Assembly (NCBI GenBank): GCA_022447335.1
Contig: JAKVCF010000019.1
Span: 1-16,837 of the forward strand
DNA: 16,837 nucleotides
Source: Planctomycetota bacterium
GTDB taxonomy: Bacteria > Planctomycetota > UBA1135
Direction: 5' to 3'
Shown here: positions 1 to 7,185 of the stretch, piece by piece
Numbering within the stretch: the stretch's first letter is position 1
Layout: every line of letters begins with the position of its first letter
Translations under genes and position numbers: made by a program
The notes under the pieces: model-generated
The model's input: the letters and a program-made list of their open reading frames with translations, nothing else
The model's database searches: none
What the model was told of the DNA's origin: nothing

Positions 1-1
1 C

Positions 2-988
2 ATTCTGACCGTTTACCGACGTGAGGTTGCGACTATTCCGCACATGGATCGGGCTGAAGAATTGCAATTCATCATGGGGATAGAGCTGCTCTGGCGACGC
101 CTCAAGGCAGCGCGCCGCGCGGCCGGGTTTTCGCAAGAGGAAGTTGAGCGTTACCCGGGCACCGACGATCTTCGTTGTGGAACCTGCCCCCCAGGTCGTC
201 AACGTGTTTGCATGGGCTGCGCTCCCATCGAGCTCGACAGTGAGCTGCGTGCTCGCCTACGTGACCGTACACAGGAGTTTGTTGCCGCGCGTAACGAGTT
301 GATGGAGAGACATTTGGGGATTGTGTTTCGCCTTTTGCAGCGTTACCGATATACAGGTGTTCCGATTGAAGACCTCATTCAAGAGGCCAACTACAGCCTG
401 TTTAAGGCGGTGCAAGGTTTCGATTTCACCCGTGGATTTCGCTTCAAGACTTACGCTGGGTACTGGGTCAATCAAGCTTTCCTTGCGGCGATCTACAACC
501 AGAGTCGCACAGTGCGCGTACCCGCATACATACAGAAGGCAATGAAGAAGATCCACGACGCTTCGAATGGCCGCAGTTTCGGCACCGAAAATGTCGATGC
601 GATAGCAGAAAGTTCGGGAGTCCCAATCGACCTTGTGCGCAGCGCATTGGTCGGCAATCGCTTTACACTTTCGTTGAATAAGACTGTCGATGAAGACGGC
701 TCTGAAATGATCGATCTCGTCGAAGATGTGAATGCATCCGTCAATCCCGACTTCAACGAGCAGGCGCTTTTATCCGGTCACCTCCAGGAAGCTGTAGAGC
801 GCCTGACCGAACGCGAGCAACGTGTGCTCAAGCAGCGATTCGGGCTGAGTGGGGAGCCGCCGCGCACGCTAGCGGAAGTTGGCGCCGAACTTGGCATCAG
901 TCTCGAGCGTGTTCGACAGATCCAGAAGGCAGCGCTCGATAAGATTCGTACTGGAGAAGAAGGAAAGCTTTTGGCTCAATACGCCTAG
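2..988 (+). CDS. RNA polymerase sigma-70 family factor, 5' end outside the window
   Basis: This promoter-recognition subunit belongs to the primary/group 2 sigma-70 type. The frame is open to the left edge. The residues before the ATG at 44 (LTVYRREVATIPH) continue directly into MDRAEEL and match conserved region 1.2, so the true start is upstream and 44 is an internal Met. Region 2 spans about nt 300-530, with the core-binding EDLIQEAN motif and the -10-reading segment around FRFKTYAGYWVNQA. Region 3 follows. Region 4 spans about nt 795-965, with LTEREQRVLKQRFGL and the helix-turn-helix LAEVGAELGISLERVRQIQ. Between regions 1.2 and 2 lies CxxC-x7-CxxC (nt 176-220), which is not part of the canonical family. 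The stop is TAG at 986-988. The sigma-70 family call is very secure; the exact subgroup (RpoD, RpoS-like or other) is not. Confidence 0.93.
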   Translation: MLTVYRREVATIPHMDRAEELQFIMGIELLWRRLKAARRAAGFSQEEVERYPGTDDLRCGTCPPGRQRVCMGCAPIELDSELRARLRDRTQEFVAARNELMERHLGIVFRLLQRYRYTGVPIEDLIQEANYSLFKAVQGFDFTRGFRFKTYAGYWVNQAFLAAIYNQSRTVRVPAYIQKAMKKIHDASNGRSFGTENVDAIAESSGVPIDLVRSALVGNRFTLSLNKTVDEDGSEMIDLVEDVNASVNPDFNEQALLSGHLQEAVERLTEREQRVLKQRFGLSGEPPRTLAEVGAELGISLERVRQIQKAALDKIRTGEEGKLLAQYA

Positions 989-1005
989 CACGGGTTGGAT
1001 TGGCT

Positions 1006-1043
1006 ACGGTGGGCCCAGGGGAGAGTTTGGCGGCACCGTTTTT
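1006..1043 (+). terminator. weak candidate rho-independent terminator after the sigma gene
   Basis: ACGGTG (1006-1011) can pair with CACCGT (1034-1039), and a run of five T (1039-1043) begins at the end of the stem. The 22-nt interior is long; a GCC/GGC pairing could shorten it. It lies 17 bp after the sigma stop, which is the right place. The short stem and long loop make this a tentative call. Confidence 0.25.
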
Positions 1044-1113
1044 CAAGCAATGCCCGGTGCCCAAGGGCGGAATGTTGAGCCTAGAGGTGCGGAAGATGGG
1101 CTTCTGGCTTTAC

Positions 1114-1140
1114 TCGTCGCGCGGAACGACAGCGCGACGA
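1114..1140. promoter_or_regulatory. perfect 9-bp inverted repeat upstream of lipA (possible operator)
   Basis: TCGTCGCGC (1114-1122) and GCGCGACGA (1132-1140) are perfect inverted repeats with a 9-nt spacer, so the half-site centres are 18 bp apart. There is no T tract behind it, so it is not a standard terminator. It lies 28 bp upstream of the TATAAT box, a position where a dimeric regulator of the lipA/dehydrogenase genes could bind. It could also act only as an RNA hairpin. No specific regulator family is recognised. Confidence 0.4.
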
Positions 1141-1155
1141 ACTCCGCGAACTCCG
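1138..1155. repeat. 9-bp tandem direct repeat overlapping the presumed -35 zone
   Basis: CGAACTCCG occurs twice in perfect tandem (1138-1146, 1147-1155), starting inside the right arm of the inverted repeat. It covers the place where a -35 hexamer would sit for the TATAAT at 1169, and no TTGACA-like hexamer is present. It may be an activator site or simply a local duplication. Confidence 0.4.
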
Positions 1156-1174
1156 CGGGGGCGGCCTATATAAT
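1146..1174 (+). promoter_or_regulatory. candidate sigma-70 promoter for lipA and the dehydrogenase genes
   Basis: A consensus -10 box, TATAAT, is at 1169-1174 in an otherwise GC-rich gap. The hexamer 17 bp upstream (GCGAAC, 1146-1151) does not resemble TTGACA, so the promoter would rely on its -10 box or on an activator. Transcription would begin near 1181, giving a leader of only about 16 nt before the lipA ATG at 1197. That leader has no clear Shine-Dalgarno sequence. Confidence 0.45.
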
Positions 1175-1196
1175 CTGCGGTTGATCCTCCATCCTT

Positions 1197-2159
1197 ATGC
1201 CTGTCAACGAGCAAAAGCCGTCGTGGTTAAAGATGAAGCTCCCCACAGGGGAGACTGTCTCGAAGCTGCGGAAGTCCCTTCGGGAAAGGGCTTTGTACAC
1301 GGTTTGTGAAGAGGCGCGCTGCCCTAATCTTGGGGAGTGTTGGGATCAGGGTACTGCGACCATCATGTTGATGGGCGACGTCTGCACGCGTGGTTGCCGC
1401 TTCTGTGCGGTGAAGACAGGTAATCCGCGCGGTTGGCTTGACTATGACGAGCCCGCCAAGGTTGCTCAGACTGCTGAGATCCCGGGCTTGCGCTACCTAG
1501 TGCTGACTAGTGTTGATCGCGATGACCTGCCTGATTACGGCGCCGGCCACTACGCCAAAACCATTCGCCTGCTCAAGGAGAGGCGTGCGTCGCTTCTGGT
1601 CGAAGCATTGGTCCCCGACTTCCAGGGCCGTCACGAGTGCGTGCACGTCCTGTGTGATTCGGGCGTTGATGTGTATGCTCACAACATCGAGACGGTTGAT
1701 CGTCTTCATCGCCGCGTGCGCGATGTTCGCGCCACCTACAGGCAAACGCTCGACACGCTAGCTGAAGCGAAGCGCTATCGCCCGGATGTGTTTACTAAGT
1801 CTTCCATTATGCTGGGCCTGGGCGAAGCCAAAGAAGAGATTCGTCAGACTATGCACGACCTGCGCGAGCATGGCGTCGACATTCTGACGCTCGGACAATA
1901 CCTCCAGCCGAATAAAAAGCTGCTCTCTGTCGAGCGCTATATCACCCCTGAAGAGTTCGATACCTTCAAACGCTGGGCCGAAGAAGATTACGGTTTCGCG
2001 TATTGCGCTTCGGGCCCCATGGTTCGCAGCTCTTATAAAGCCGCAGAGCATTTTGTCATGAGCAAACTGCTTTCAGGTGAAGGGCTGCCCCAACACGAAA
2101 CCTCCGATTCAAGCGACGCGTCGGAAGTCAATGGTTTCGCCGGTCGCATGGTCGTTTGA
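1197..2159 (+). CDS. lipA: lipoyl synthase
   Basis: This radical SAM enzyme inserts two sulfurs into the octanoyl chain bound to lipoyl domains, the last step of lipoate assembly. At 320 aa it is the usual size. The auxiliary cluster motif is C37-x4-C42-x5-C48 (CEEARCPNLGEC). The radical SAM cluster motif is C63-x3-C67-x2-C70 (CTRGCRFC). The C-terminal RSSY (residues 277-280) supplies the serine ligand of the auxiliary cluster. All catalytic positions are intact. The chosen ATG gives the expected N-terminus (KPSWLKMKLPTG). The last 25 or so residues form a Ser/Glu-rich extension after the conserved core. It stands 16 bp before the E1-alpha gene, whose partner E2 carries two lipoyl domains, so product and client are probably made together. 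No lipB is in the window. Confidence 0.97.
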   Translation: MPVNEQKPSWLKMKLPTGETVSKLRKSLRERALYTVCEEARCPNLGECWDQGTATIMLMGDVCTRGCRFCAVKTGNPRGWLDYDEPAKVAQTAEIPGLRYLVLTSVDRDDLPDYGAGHYAKTIRLLKERRASLLVEALVPDFQGRHECVHVLCDSGVDVYAHNIETVDRLHRRVRDVRATYRQTLDTLAEAKRYRPDVFTKSSIMLGLGEAKEEIRQTMHDLREHGVDILTLGQYLQPNKKLLSVERYITPEEFDTFKRWAEEDYGFAYCASGPMVRSSYKAAEHFVMSKLLSGEGLPQHETSDSSDASEVNGFAGRMVV

Positions 2160-2175
2160 CTCTCTTTCCTTTGGC

Positions 2176-3291
2176 ATGAGTGAGGCCCTACAGATCATCG
2201 ACCCGAGTGGTAAGAAGGTTGGGTCCGCCCCGCGCCTCAAGAAAGAGGCGCTGTTGGCGATGTACCGTGCCATGGTGCGGACCCGTGCCTTTGACGATCG
2301 CTGCATGAAGTTGCAGCGCACCGGAAAGATAGGCTTCTCAGTGCCGAATAAAGGTATCGAAGCCACGTCAGTAGGCGCTGCTGCAGCGCTTGATATCACG
2401 ACTGATTGGGTCGCGCCTCACTACCGCGACTTTGGCATTCCGATATTCCACGGAGTCCAATCCGTCGAGATGATGGATAACATGTTCGGCAATGTCGACG
2501 ACAGTGCAGTTGGTCGGCAGATGCCTGTGCACTTCAGCTTCGATCGGCCGCTCAAGTACTTGTCGATCAGCTCCCCGTTAGGCACGCAGATCCCGCAGGC
2601 TGTAGGTGTGGCGATGGCGATGAAGCGCCAGAAAGAGTTGGGCATCTGCCTCACAACTTTCGGCGATGGTTCGACCAATACGCTGGGGTTTCATTCTGGC
2701 ATGAACTTTGCAGGCGTTTACGGTGCCCCGGTGGTTTTTCTCTGTCAGAACAATGGGTGGGCGATTTCCTGCCCCGTCGAAAAGCAGACCGCAAGCGAGG
2801 GTTTCGCGGTCAAGGGGGAGGCGTACGGTATTCCTGGCGTCACAGTTGATGGTAATGATGTCCTCGCCGTCTATCGCGTCGTTTCTGAAGCAATCAAGCG
2901 CGCGCGTGCGGGCGAAGGTCCGACCTTGATTGAAGCCGTGACCTTTCGAATGGGCGGTCACTCGACTTCGGACGATCCGTCTAAGTACGTCGACCCTCAG
3001 GAGTTTGTCGAATGGGAGGGCCGCTGTCCGATCAGGCGCTTCCGCGCTTACCTGACCTCAGAGGGCAAGATGGCAGAAGAAGAAGCCGACGCAATTAAGG
3101 TTGAAGCCGAAGCCGAGATGATGGCCGCGGCCAAAGAGGCTGAGGCCAAGCCGGTACCTTCGCTCGACACTATCTTCACTGATGTCTACGCCGAGGTCCC
3201 GCCACATCTTCACGCACAATCCGACTTTGCGATTGGGCACTACTCTTCGCGTGGCGAAGGTGTAAACGAGAAAGGAGAATTCCCGCTGTGA
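2176..3291 (+). CDS. 2-oxoacid dehydrogenase E1 component, alpha subunit (first copy)
   Basis: This thiamine-diphosphate subunit decarboxylates a 2-oxoacid (pyruvate or branched-chain) with the beta subunit and passes the acyl group to lipoyl-E2. With the ATG at 2176 it has 371 aa. An upstream in-frame ATG at 2077 lies inside lipA and would add non-conserved sequence, so it was not chosen. Cofactor-site features are intact: Y83-R84 (PHYRDFG), GRQMPVH (114-119), SSPLGTQ (132-138), GDG (163-165) and NN (192-193) before GWAIS, and the loop GGHSTSDD with H262. The C-terminus ends in FPL, as in the branched-chain E1-alpha type. Its TGA overlaps the E1-beta start codon by 4 bp, implying translational coupling. 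Overall similarity is closer to branched-chain and Gram-positive PDH E1-alpha than to the single-chain AceE type. Substrate cannot be decided from sequence. Confidence 0.93.
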   Translation: MSEALQIIDPSGKKVGSAPRLKKEALLAMYRAMVRTRAFDDRCMKLQRTGKIGFSVPNKGIEATSVGAAAALDITTDWVAPHYRDFGIPIFHGVQSVEMMDNMFGNVDDSAVGRQMPVHFSFDRPLKYLSISSPLGTQIPQAVGVAMAMKRQKELGICLTTFGDGSTNTLGFHSGMNFAGVYGAPVVFLCQNNGWAISCPVEKQTASEGFAVKGEAYGIPGVTVDGNDVLAVYRVVSEAIKRARAGEGPTLIEAVTFRMGGHSTSDDPSKYVDPQEFVEWEGRCPIRRFRAYLTSEGKMAEEEADAIKVEAEAEMMAAAKEAEAKPVPSLDTIFTDVYAEVPPHLHAQSDFAIGHYSSRGEGVNEKGEFPL

Positions 3292-4265
3292 CCGAGCTCA
3301 CGATGGTGCAGGCAGTCAATGACGGCCTTAAGTCGATCATGCGCGAAGACGATTCGGTTCTCGTGCTCGGCGAGGACGTTGGCCCGAAAGGTGGCGTGTT
3401 CCTTGCAACCGAAGGGCTAACCTCGGAGTTTGGGGAAGACCGCTGCTTTGATACGCCACTTTCGGAAGACGGCATCATTGGGGTGGGCGTGGGCCTGGCG
3501 ATGAACGGCATGAAGCCCGTTTGCGAGATTCAGTTCCAAGACTTCATTTTCCCTGCCTTTGACCAGATCGTCAGCGAGGCCGCCAAGATGCGCTATCGTT
3601 CGGGTGGTCAGTACACGGTGCCCATGGTGATTCGTACGCCGTACGGCGGCGGCATTCGCGGTGGGCTTTATCATTCGCAGTCAGGCGAGGCCTACTTCGC
3701 ACACACTGCGGGCCTGAAAGTGGTGGTGCCTTCGACGCCTTACGATGCAAAGGGCTTGCTGATCTCGTCGATTCTCGACCCAGATCCAGTGATCTTCCTT
3801 GAGCCTAAGGCGCTTTACCGCGCCTTCCGCGAGGATATCCCTGAAGGCATGTACACGGTTGACTTGTCAACCACGCGCGATGTGCTTCCAGGCGACGACG
3901 CGGTGATTTTTTGTTATGGCGCGATGGTCCCGGTCGCCACCGAGGCCGCCCGCCGGATTAAAGAATCACGGAACAAAGACGCCCGCGTCGTCGACTTGCG
4001 TACGCTGATGCCGCTGGATGAAGATGCCGTACTGCAGGCCGCTCGCGATTGCGGCCGCATCGTGATCGTGCAGGAGGCCCCACGCTTCTGCGGGTACGGC
4101 TCTGAGCTCAGTGCGATGATCGCTGAGCATGCTGTCGAATATCTAGAGGCGCCAATAAAGCGCGTGACTGGCTTCGATACACCCTTCCCGAACACCTTGG
4201 AAAACTACTACCTGCCGGATGCTCGTCGTGTGACGGACGCCGTTGAAGAAGTTCTCGATTTCTAG
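3288..4265 (+). CDS. 2-oxoacid dehydrogenase E1 component, beta subunit
   Basis: This is the partner of E1-alpha in the alpha2-beta2 decarboxylase. It has 325 aa, the normal length. The start is GTG within GTGA, overlapping the previous stop, with AGGAG at 3273-3277 ten bases upstream. Family signatures are in order: GEDVG and GGVF near the N-terminus, FDTPLSEDGIIG, EIQFQDFIFPAFDQI, the loop YGGGIRGGLYHSQSGEAYFAH with its catalytic-region histidines, STPYDAKGL, FLEPKALYRA, and the C-terminal domain with DLRTLMPLDE. It is the only beta subunit here although two alpha subunits flank it, so it may serve both. The E2 gene begins 6 bp after its stop. Pyruvate versus branched-chain 2-oxoacid use is unresolved. 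Confidence 0.95.
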   Translation: MTELTMVQAVNDGLKSIMREDDSVLVLGEDVGPKGGVFLATEGLTSEFGEDRCFDTPLSEDGIIGVGVGLAMNGMKPVCEIQFQDFIFPAFDQIVSEAAKMRYRSGGQYTVPMVIRTPYGGGIRGGLYHSQSGEAYFAHTAGLKVVVPSTPYDAKGLLISSILDPDPVIFLEPKALYRAFREDIPEGMYTVDLSTTRDVLPGDDAVIFCYGAMVPVATEAARRIKESRNKDARVVDLRTLMPLDEDAVLQAARDCGRIVIVQEAPRFCGYGSELSAMIAEHAVEYLEAPIKRVTGFDTPFPNTLENYYLPDARRVTDAVEEVLDF

Positions 4266-4271
4266 ACCAAA

Positions 4272-5864
4272 ATGAGTGCACTCGAATTCAAGCTCCCTGA
4301 CATCGGCGAAGGCGTCCACGAGGGTGAGATCGTGCGGTGGATTGTGCCTATTGGCAGTACGGTCCAAGAAGACGAGCCAGTGGTCGAAGTCATGACTGAT
4401 AAGGCAACGGTCGAGATTCCGGCGCCGAGCTCGGGCGCGATTACTGAGCATCGTTTTGCAGAGGGTGATGTCGCCAAAGTGGGCGACGTGATCTTTGTGA
4501 TTGATGCTGTGGCAGCTGCTGCGCCCGCGCCTACTGCATCCGCGCCCGCCTCGACGCCCACGCCTGCTGCGGCGCCCGCCTCCGAGGTTGCCCCCGCTGG
4601 CGGTGGTGGGCAGCTTGAGTTCAAGCTGCCCGACATTGGGGAAGGTGTCCACGAGGGTGAGATCGTGCGCTGGATAGTCCCCGAAGGGGCGGCGGTTTCC
4701 GAAGATGATCCGGTGGTCGAGGTCATGACTGATAAGGCGACAGTTGAAATCCCGGCGCCGGCAGCGGGCGCGATTGCGCGCCACATGGTTACTGAGGGTG
4801 AGATTGCCAAGGTTGGTGATGTGATCTTTGTGATTGCCACCAGCGGCACTGTTCCTGTTTCGACCACTCCTGTTTCGACCGTTCCTGCCGGGGGTGGAGC
4901 TGACTCAGTCGTAGCCCTGGCACCGACTGCCGTTGCCGCTCCGCCGGAGCCGGGCAAGAAGGTGCTGGCCGCACCTGCCACGCGTCGCCTAGCTCGAGAA
5001 ATGGGCGTTGACCTGACGGCCCTTGTCGGTTCGGGTCCAAAGGGGCGCATCAAGCCCGAGGATGTGCGCGCCGCTGTGCCCTCGTCCACCGCTCCGTCCG
5101 CCGCTCCGTCCGCCGCTCCGTCCGCCATGCCGAAGCCGCTGCCAGATTTCCCACTAATCGCCGGTGCGCGTGAAGTTGAGAAAGTGCCCTTCCGCGGCAT
5201 TCGTCGTAAGACGGCTGAAGCGATGGCGCGCTCGAAGTACACCGCACCGCACTTTTCGCTGATCGAGGAAGTCGATTGCACTGAGATGATTGCTGCGCGC
5301 AAGAATGCAAAAGAAGTTGGGATGCGTCACGACATCAAGGTAACTTTCATGCCGTACATCATGAAGGCCACCGCGATCGCGCTGCAGGAATTCCCGCAGC
5401 TCAATGCCGAGCTCGATGAAGAAGCTAACGAGATTCTGGTCAAGAAGTACATCAACCTAGGTATAGCGGTTGACACGCCGAATGGCCTAGTCGTTCCGGT
5501 TGTCAAAGATGTTCATCTAAAGGGAATTTTGCAACTTTCGGCTGAGCTCAATGACATTGCCGCTCGCGCGCGTGCGGCCAAGCTTTCGCCAGATGACTTC
5601 AAAGACAGCACCTTTACGCTATCGAATGCCGGCAATATCGGCGGCGTCTTTGCTACGCCCATCATTAACTTTCCGGAAGTAGCAATCATGGGTATTCACA
5701 CCATGCGCAAGATGCCGCGCTGTGTCGGTGACGAGATCGTCGCGCGTGATGTGATGATGCTTTCGATCAGTATTGATCACCGTCTAGTCGACGGCGCGGA
5801 TGGCGCGCGCTTTATGGTGAGAGTCCGTGAACTACTTGAAGATCCGGATTTGATGCTGCTCTAG
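4272..5864 (+). CDS. dihydrolipoyl acyltransferase (E2) with two lipoyl domains
   Basis: This is the structural core of the complex, transferring the acyl group from lipoyl-lysine to CoA. Its 530 aa run in order: lipoyl domain 1 (about 3-78, lipoyl Lys44 in TDKATVE); an Ala/Pro linker; lipoyl domain 2 (about 114-189, Lys155); a second Ala/Pro/Thr/Ser linker; the peripheral subunit-binding domain (about 231-269, ATRRLAREMG to GRIKPEDV); an APSA-repeat linker; and the catalytic domain (about 295-530). The active-site motif is H503-RLVDG with Asp507. The two lipoyl domains are nearly identical around the modified lysine, pointing to internal duplication. No good Shine-Dalgarno precedes the ATG, so the gene probably depends on read-through translation from E1-beta, 6 bp upstream. 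No E3 gene follows. Confidence 0.96.
   Translation: MSALEFKLPDIGEGVHEGEIVRWIVPIGSTVQEDEPVVEVMTDKATVEIPAPSSGAITEHRFAEGDVAKVGDVIFVIDAVAAAAPAPTASAPASTPTPAAAPASEVAPAGGGGQLEFKLPDIGEGVHEGEIVRWIVPEGAAVSEDDPVVEVMTDKATVEIPAPAAGAIARHMVTEGEIAKVGDVIFVIATSGTVPVSTTPVSTVPAGGGADSVVALAPTAVAAPPEPGKKVLAAPATRRLAREMGVDLTALVGSGPKGRIKPEDVRAAVPSSTAPSAAPSAAPSAMPKPLPDFPLIAGAREVEKVPFRGIRRKTAEAMARSKYTAPHFSLIEEVDCTEMIAARKNAKEVGMRHDIKVTFMPYIMKATAIALQEFPQLNAELDEEANEILVKKYINLGIAVDTPNGLVVPVVKDVHLKGILQLSAELNDIAARARAAKLSPDDFKDSTFTLSNAGNIGGVFATPIINFPEVAIMGIHTMRKMPRCVGDEIVARDVMMLSISIDHRLVDGADGARFMVRVRELLEDPDLMLL
4281..4860 (+). repeat. duplicated lipoyl-domain coding segment inside the E2 gene
   Basis: The segments starting near 4284 and 4617 encode closely matching lipoyl domains (both begin EFKLPDIGEGVHEGEIVRW and both contain VVEVMTDKATVEIPAP). 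They are offset by 333 bp, or 111 codons. Synonymous differences are scattered through both copies, so this is an established duplication rather than a fresh one. Confidence 0.8.
5091..5126 (+). repeat. 12-bp tandem repeat (3 copies) in an E2 linker
   Basis: GCTCCGTCCGCC is repeated three times without mismatch and encodes APSA three times (residues 274-285), in the flexible linker between the subunit-binding and catalytic domains. Perfect identity suggests recent slippage. Copy-number change would only alter linker length. Confidence 0.9.
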
Positions 5865-5882
5865 ATCGACGACGAGGCTTCG

Positions 5883-7028
5883 ATGATCCGCCGTGCTGAC
5901 CCAGGTACTTTTCATCTGCACCGTGTGCTGAGGGAAGACGGTTCAGGATTGCTCGACGGCGTTGATTTTGAGTTTTTGCCGCCGAAGGAGAAGCTGCTTG
6001 AGATTTACCGCGCAATGCTGACTACGCGCGTGCTTGATGAGCGAATGCTGAAGCTGCAGCGACAGGGCCGTGTGGCCTTTGTTGGGCTAGCCACCGGGCA
6101 GGAGGCGGCGATCCACGGGAGCGGTGCGGCCTTTGAAGCCGGCGACTGGGTTTGGTCGGCTTTGCGCGAGGGTGGGATTGCTGTGCAGCGTGGCATGCCA
6201 ATCCGCGAGTACATTGCCCACATGTTCGGCAATGCCGAAGACACCGCGAAGGGGCGGGAGATGCCAAATCACTTCCAGTGCTCCGAGGTGAACTTCCCGT
6301 CTTGGTCGAGTGTGCTTGGAACCCAATTGCCGCACGCAGTGGGAGCGGCCATGGCAATGAAGCGCCGTGGAGAGCCGCATGTTTGCGCGGCCTATTCAGG
6401 CGATGGGGCGACTAGCTCCAACGGGTTCCACTGCGCCATGAATATGGCGGCCGTTTACAAGTCCCCAGTTGTGTTTGTTGTCGTGGATAACGGCTGGGCG
6501 ATTTCCGTTCCCAGTTCCAAGCAGACGGCGGCGTCATCTTATGGCATCAAGGCTAAGGCTTATGGCATGCCAGGGATTGACGTCGATGGCAACGATGCCT
6601 TGGCCTGCTATGAGGCTGTTGCGCGCGCAACATCCCGTGCGCGAGCCGGCGAGGGTCCGACCTTGGTCAATCTACGGACCTATCGCATGGGGGGGCATAG
6701 TAGTTCGGATGATCCGACGCGCTATCGGGACGATGCCGAGGTCGAGCACTGGGAATCACGTGATCCACTGCCGCGACTTGAGGCCTATTTGAAGGCTCAG
6801 GGGCTGTATGCAGAGGCAGGCTGTGTGACTTGGCGCGACGACTTGATCGAGACTGTTGCCGAAGCCGTCAGCCATGCCGAATCAGTGGGCCCGCCGCCGG
6901 TGGAATCGTTAGTCGAAGACGTCTATGCCGAGCCGCCCAAGCACCTTCGGCGGCAAGTCGTCGAGGCGCTCCGCATCGTCGCTGAGAAGGGTCAGGCAGA
7001 TGCGGTTGAAGGTAAGTTCCCGCTGTAA
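5883..7028 (+). CDS. second, divergent 2-oxoacid dehydrogenase E1-alpha paralogue
   Basis: This 381-aa thiamine-diphosphate E1-alpha homologue lies 18 bp after E2, with no beta subunit of its own. The start is the ATG at 5883, with GAGG at 5874-5877. Retained features are GDG (173-175), N203 in VDNGWAIS, the loop GGHSSSDD with H272, VDGNDAL, and the family C-terminus EGKFPL. Differences from the first copy are L94-R95 (SALREGG) where Y-R is expected, GREMPNH instead of GRQMPVH, SSVLGTQ instead of SSPLGTQ, and D202 in place of the first Asn of NN. The second Asn, the metal ligand in known structures, is kept. It has an extra N-terminal stretch of about 13 residues. It may give the shared E1-beta/E2 a second substrate range, or act in regulation or assembly. 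The family is certain; the role is inferred. Confidence 0.9.
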   Translation: MIRRADPGTFHLHRVLREDGSGLLDGVDFEFLPPKEKLLEIYRAMLTTRVLDERMLKLQRQGRVAFVGLATGQEAAIHGSGAAFEAGDWVWSALREGGIAVQRGMPIREYIAHMFGNAEDTAKGREMPNHFQCSEVNFPSWSSVLGTQLPHAVGAAMAMKRRGEPHVCAAYSGDGATSSNGFHCAMNMAAVYKSPVVFVVVDNGWAISVPSSKQTAASSYGIKAKAYGMPGIDVDGNDALACYEAVARATSRARAGEGPTLVNLRTYRMGGHSSSDDPTRYRDDAEVEHWESRDPLPRLEAYLKAQGLYAEAGCVTWRDDLIETVAEAVSHAESVGPPPVESLVEDVYAEPPKHLRRQVVEALRIVAEKGQADAVEGKFPL

Positions 7029-7045
7029 GAAGCAGCCTTGTAATT

Positions 7046-7069
7046 CCGCCGCGATTTGGTGGGTTTTTT
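7046..7069 (+). terminator. candidate rho-independent terminator closing the dehydrogenase block
   Basis: CCGCC (7046-7050) pairs with GGTGG (7058-7062), one pair being G-U, across a 7-nt loop. One G and then six T (7064-7069) follow. It starts 17 bp after the E1-alpha-2 stop and would separate the dehydrogenase genes from the respiratory operon. The stem is short but the T run is clean. Confidence 0.42.
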
Positions 7070-7117
7070 GGGGCTCAGACCGCTCTATGTCACGGGCGTC
7101 GTTACACTATCGCGCGG

Positions 7118-7136
7118 TTGGAAAGCCTCATTCCAA
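7118..7136. promoter_or_regulatory. 6-bp inverted repeat in the actA upstream gap
   Basis: TTGGAA (7118-7123) and TTCCAA (7131-7136) form a perfect dyad with a 7-nt spacer, about 85 bp before the actA ATG. It may be an operator. No convincing -35/-10 pair was found; TACACT at 7103-7108 is the nearest -10-like hexamer but has no -35 partner. Confidence 0.25.
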
Positions 7137-7185
7137 AGGGGTTTCTGACTAGATCATCCGCTTCCCGTTAGCCATATTGCCCACC

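Noticed and set aside
879..1184. Plus-strand open frame crossing the sigma 3' end and the gap before lipA
   Set aside because: It overlaps conserved sigma region 4 in another frame and ends inside the promoter region; the translation looks like no known protein.
2077..2175. In-frame upstream start for the first E1-alpha
   Set aside because: It lies mostly inside the lipA coding region and adds 33 residues with no counterpart in the family; the ATG at 2176 gives a normal N-terminus.
4262..5302. Long minus-strand open frame (346 aa) opposite E2
   Set aside because: It is Ser/Ala/Thr-rich and low in complexity, mirrors the Ala/Pro linkers and lipoyl domains of E2 on the other strand, and has no recognisable domain.
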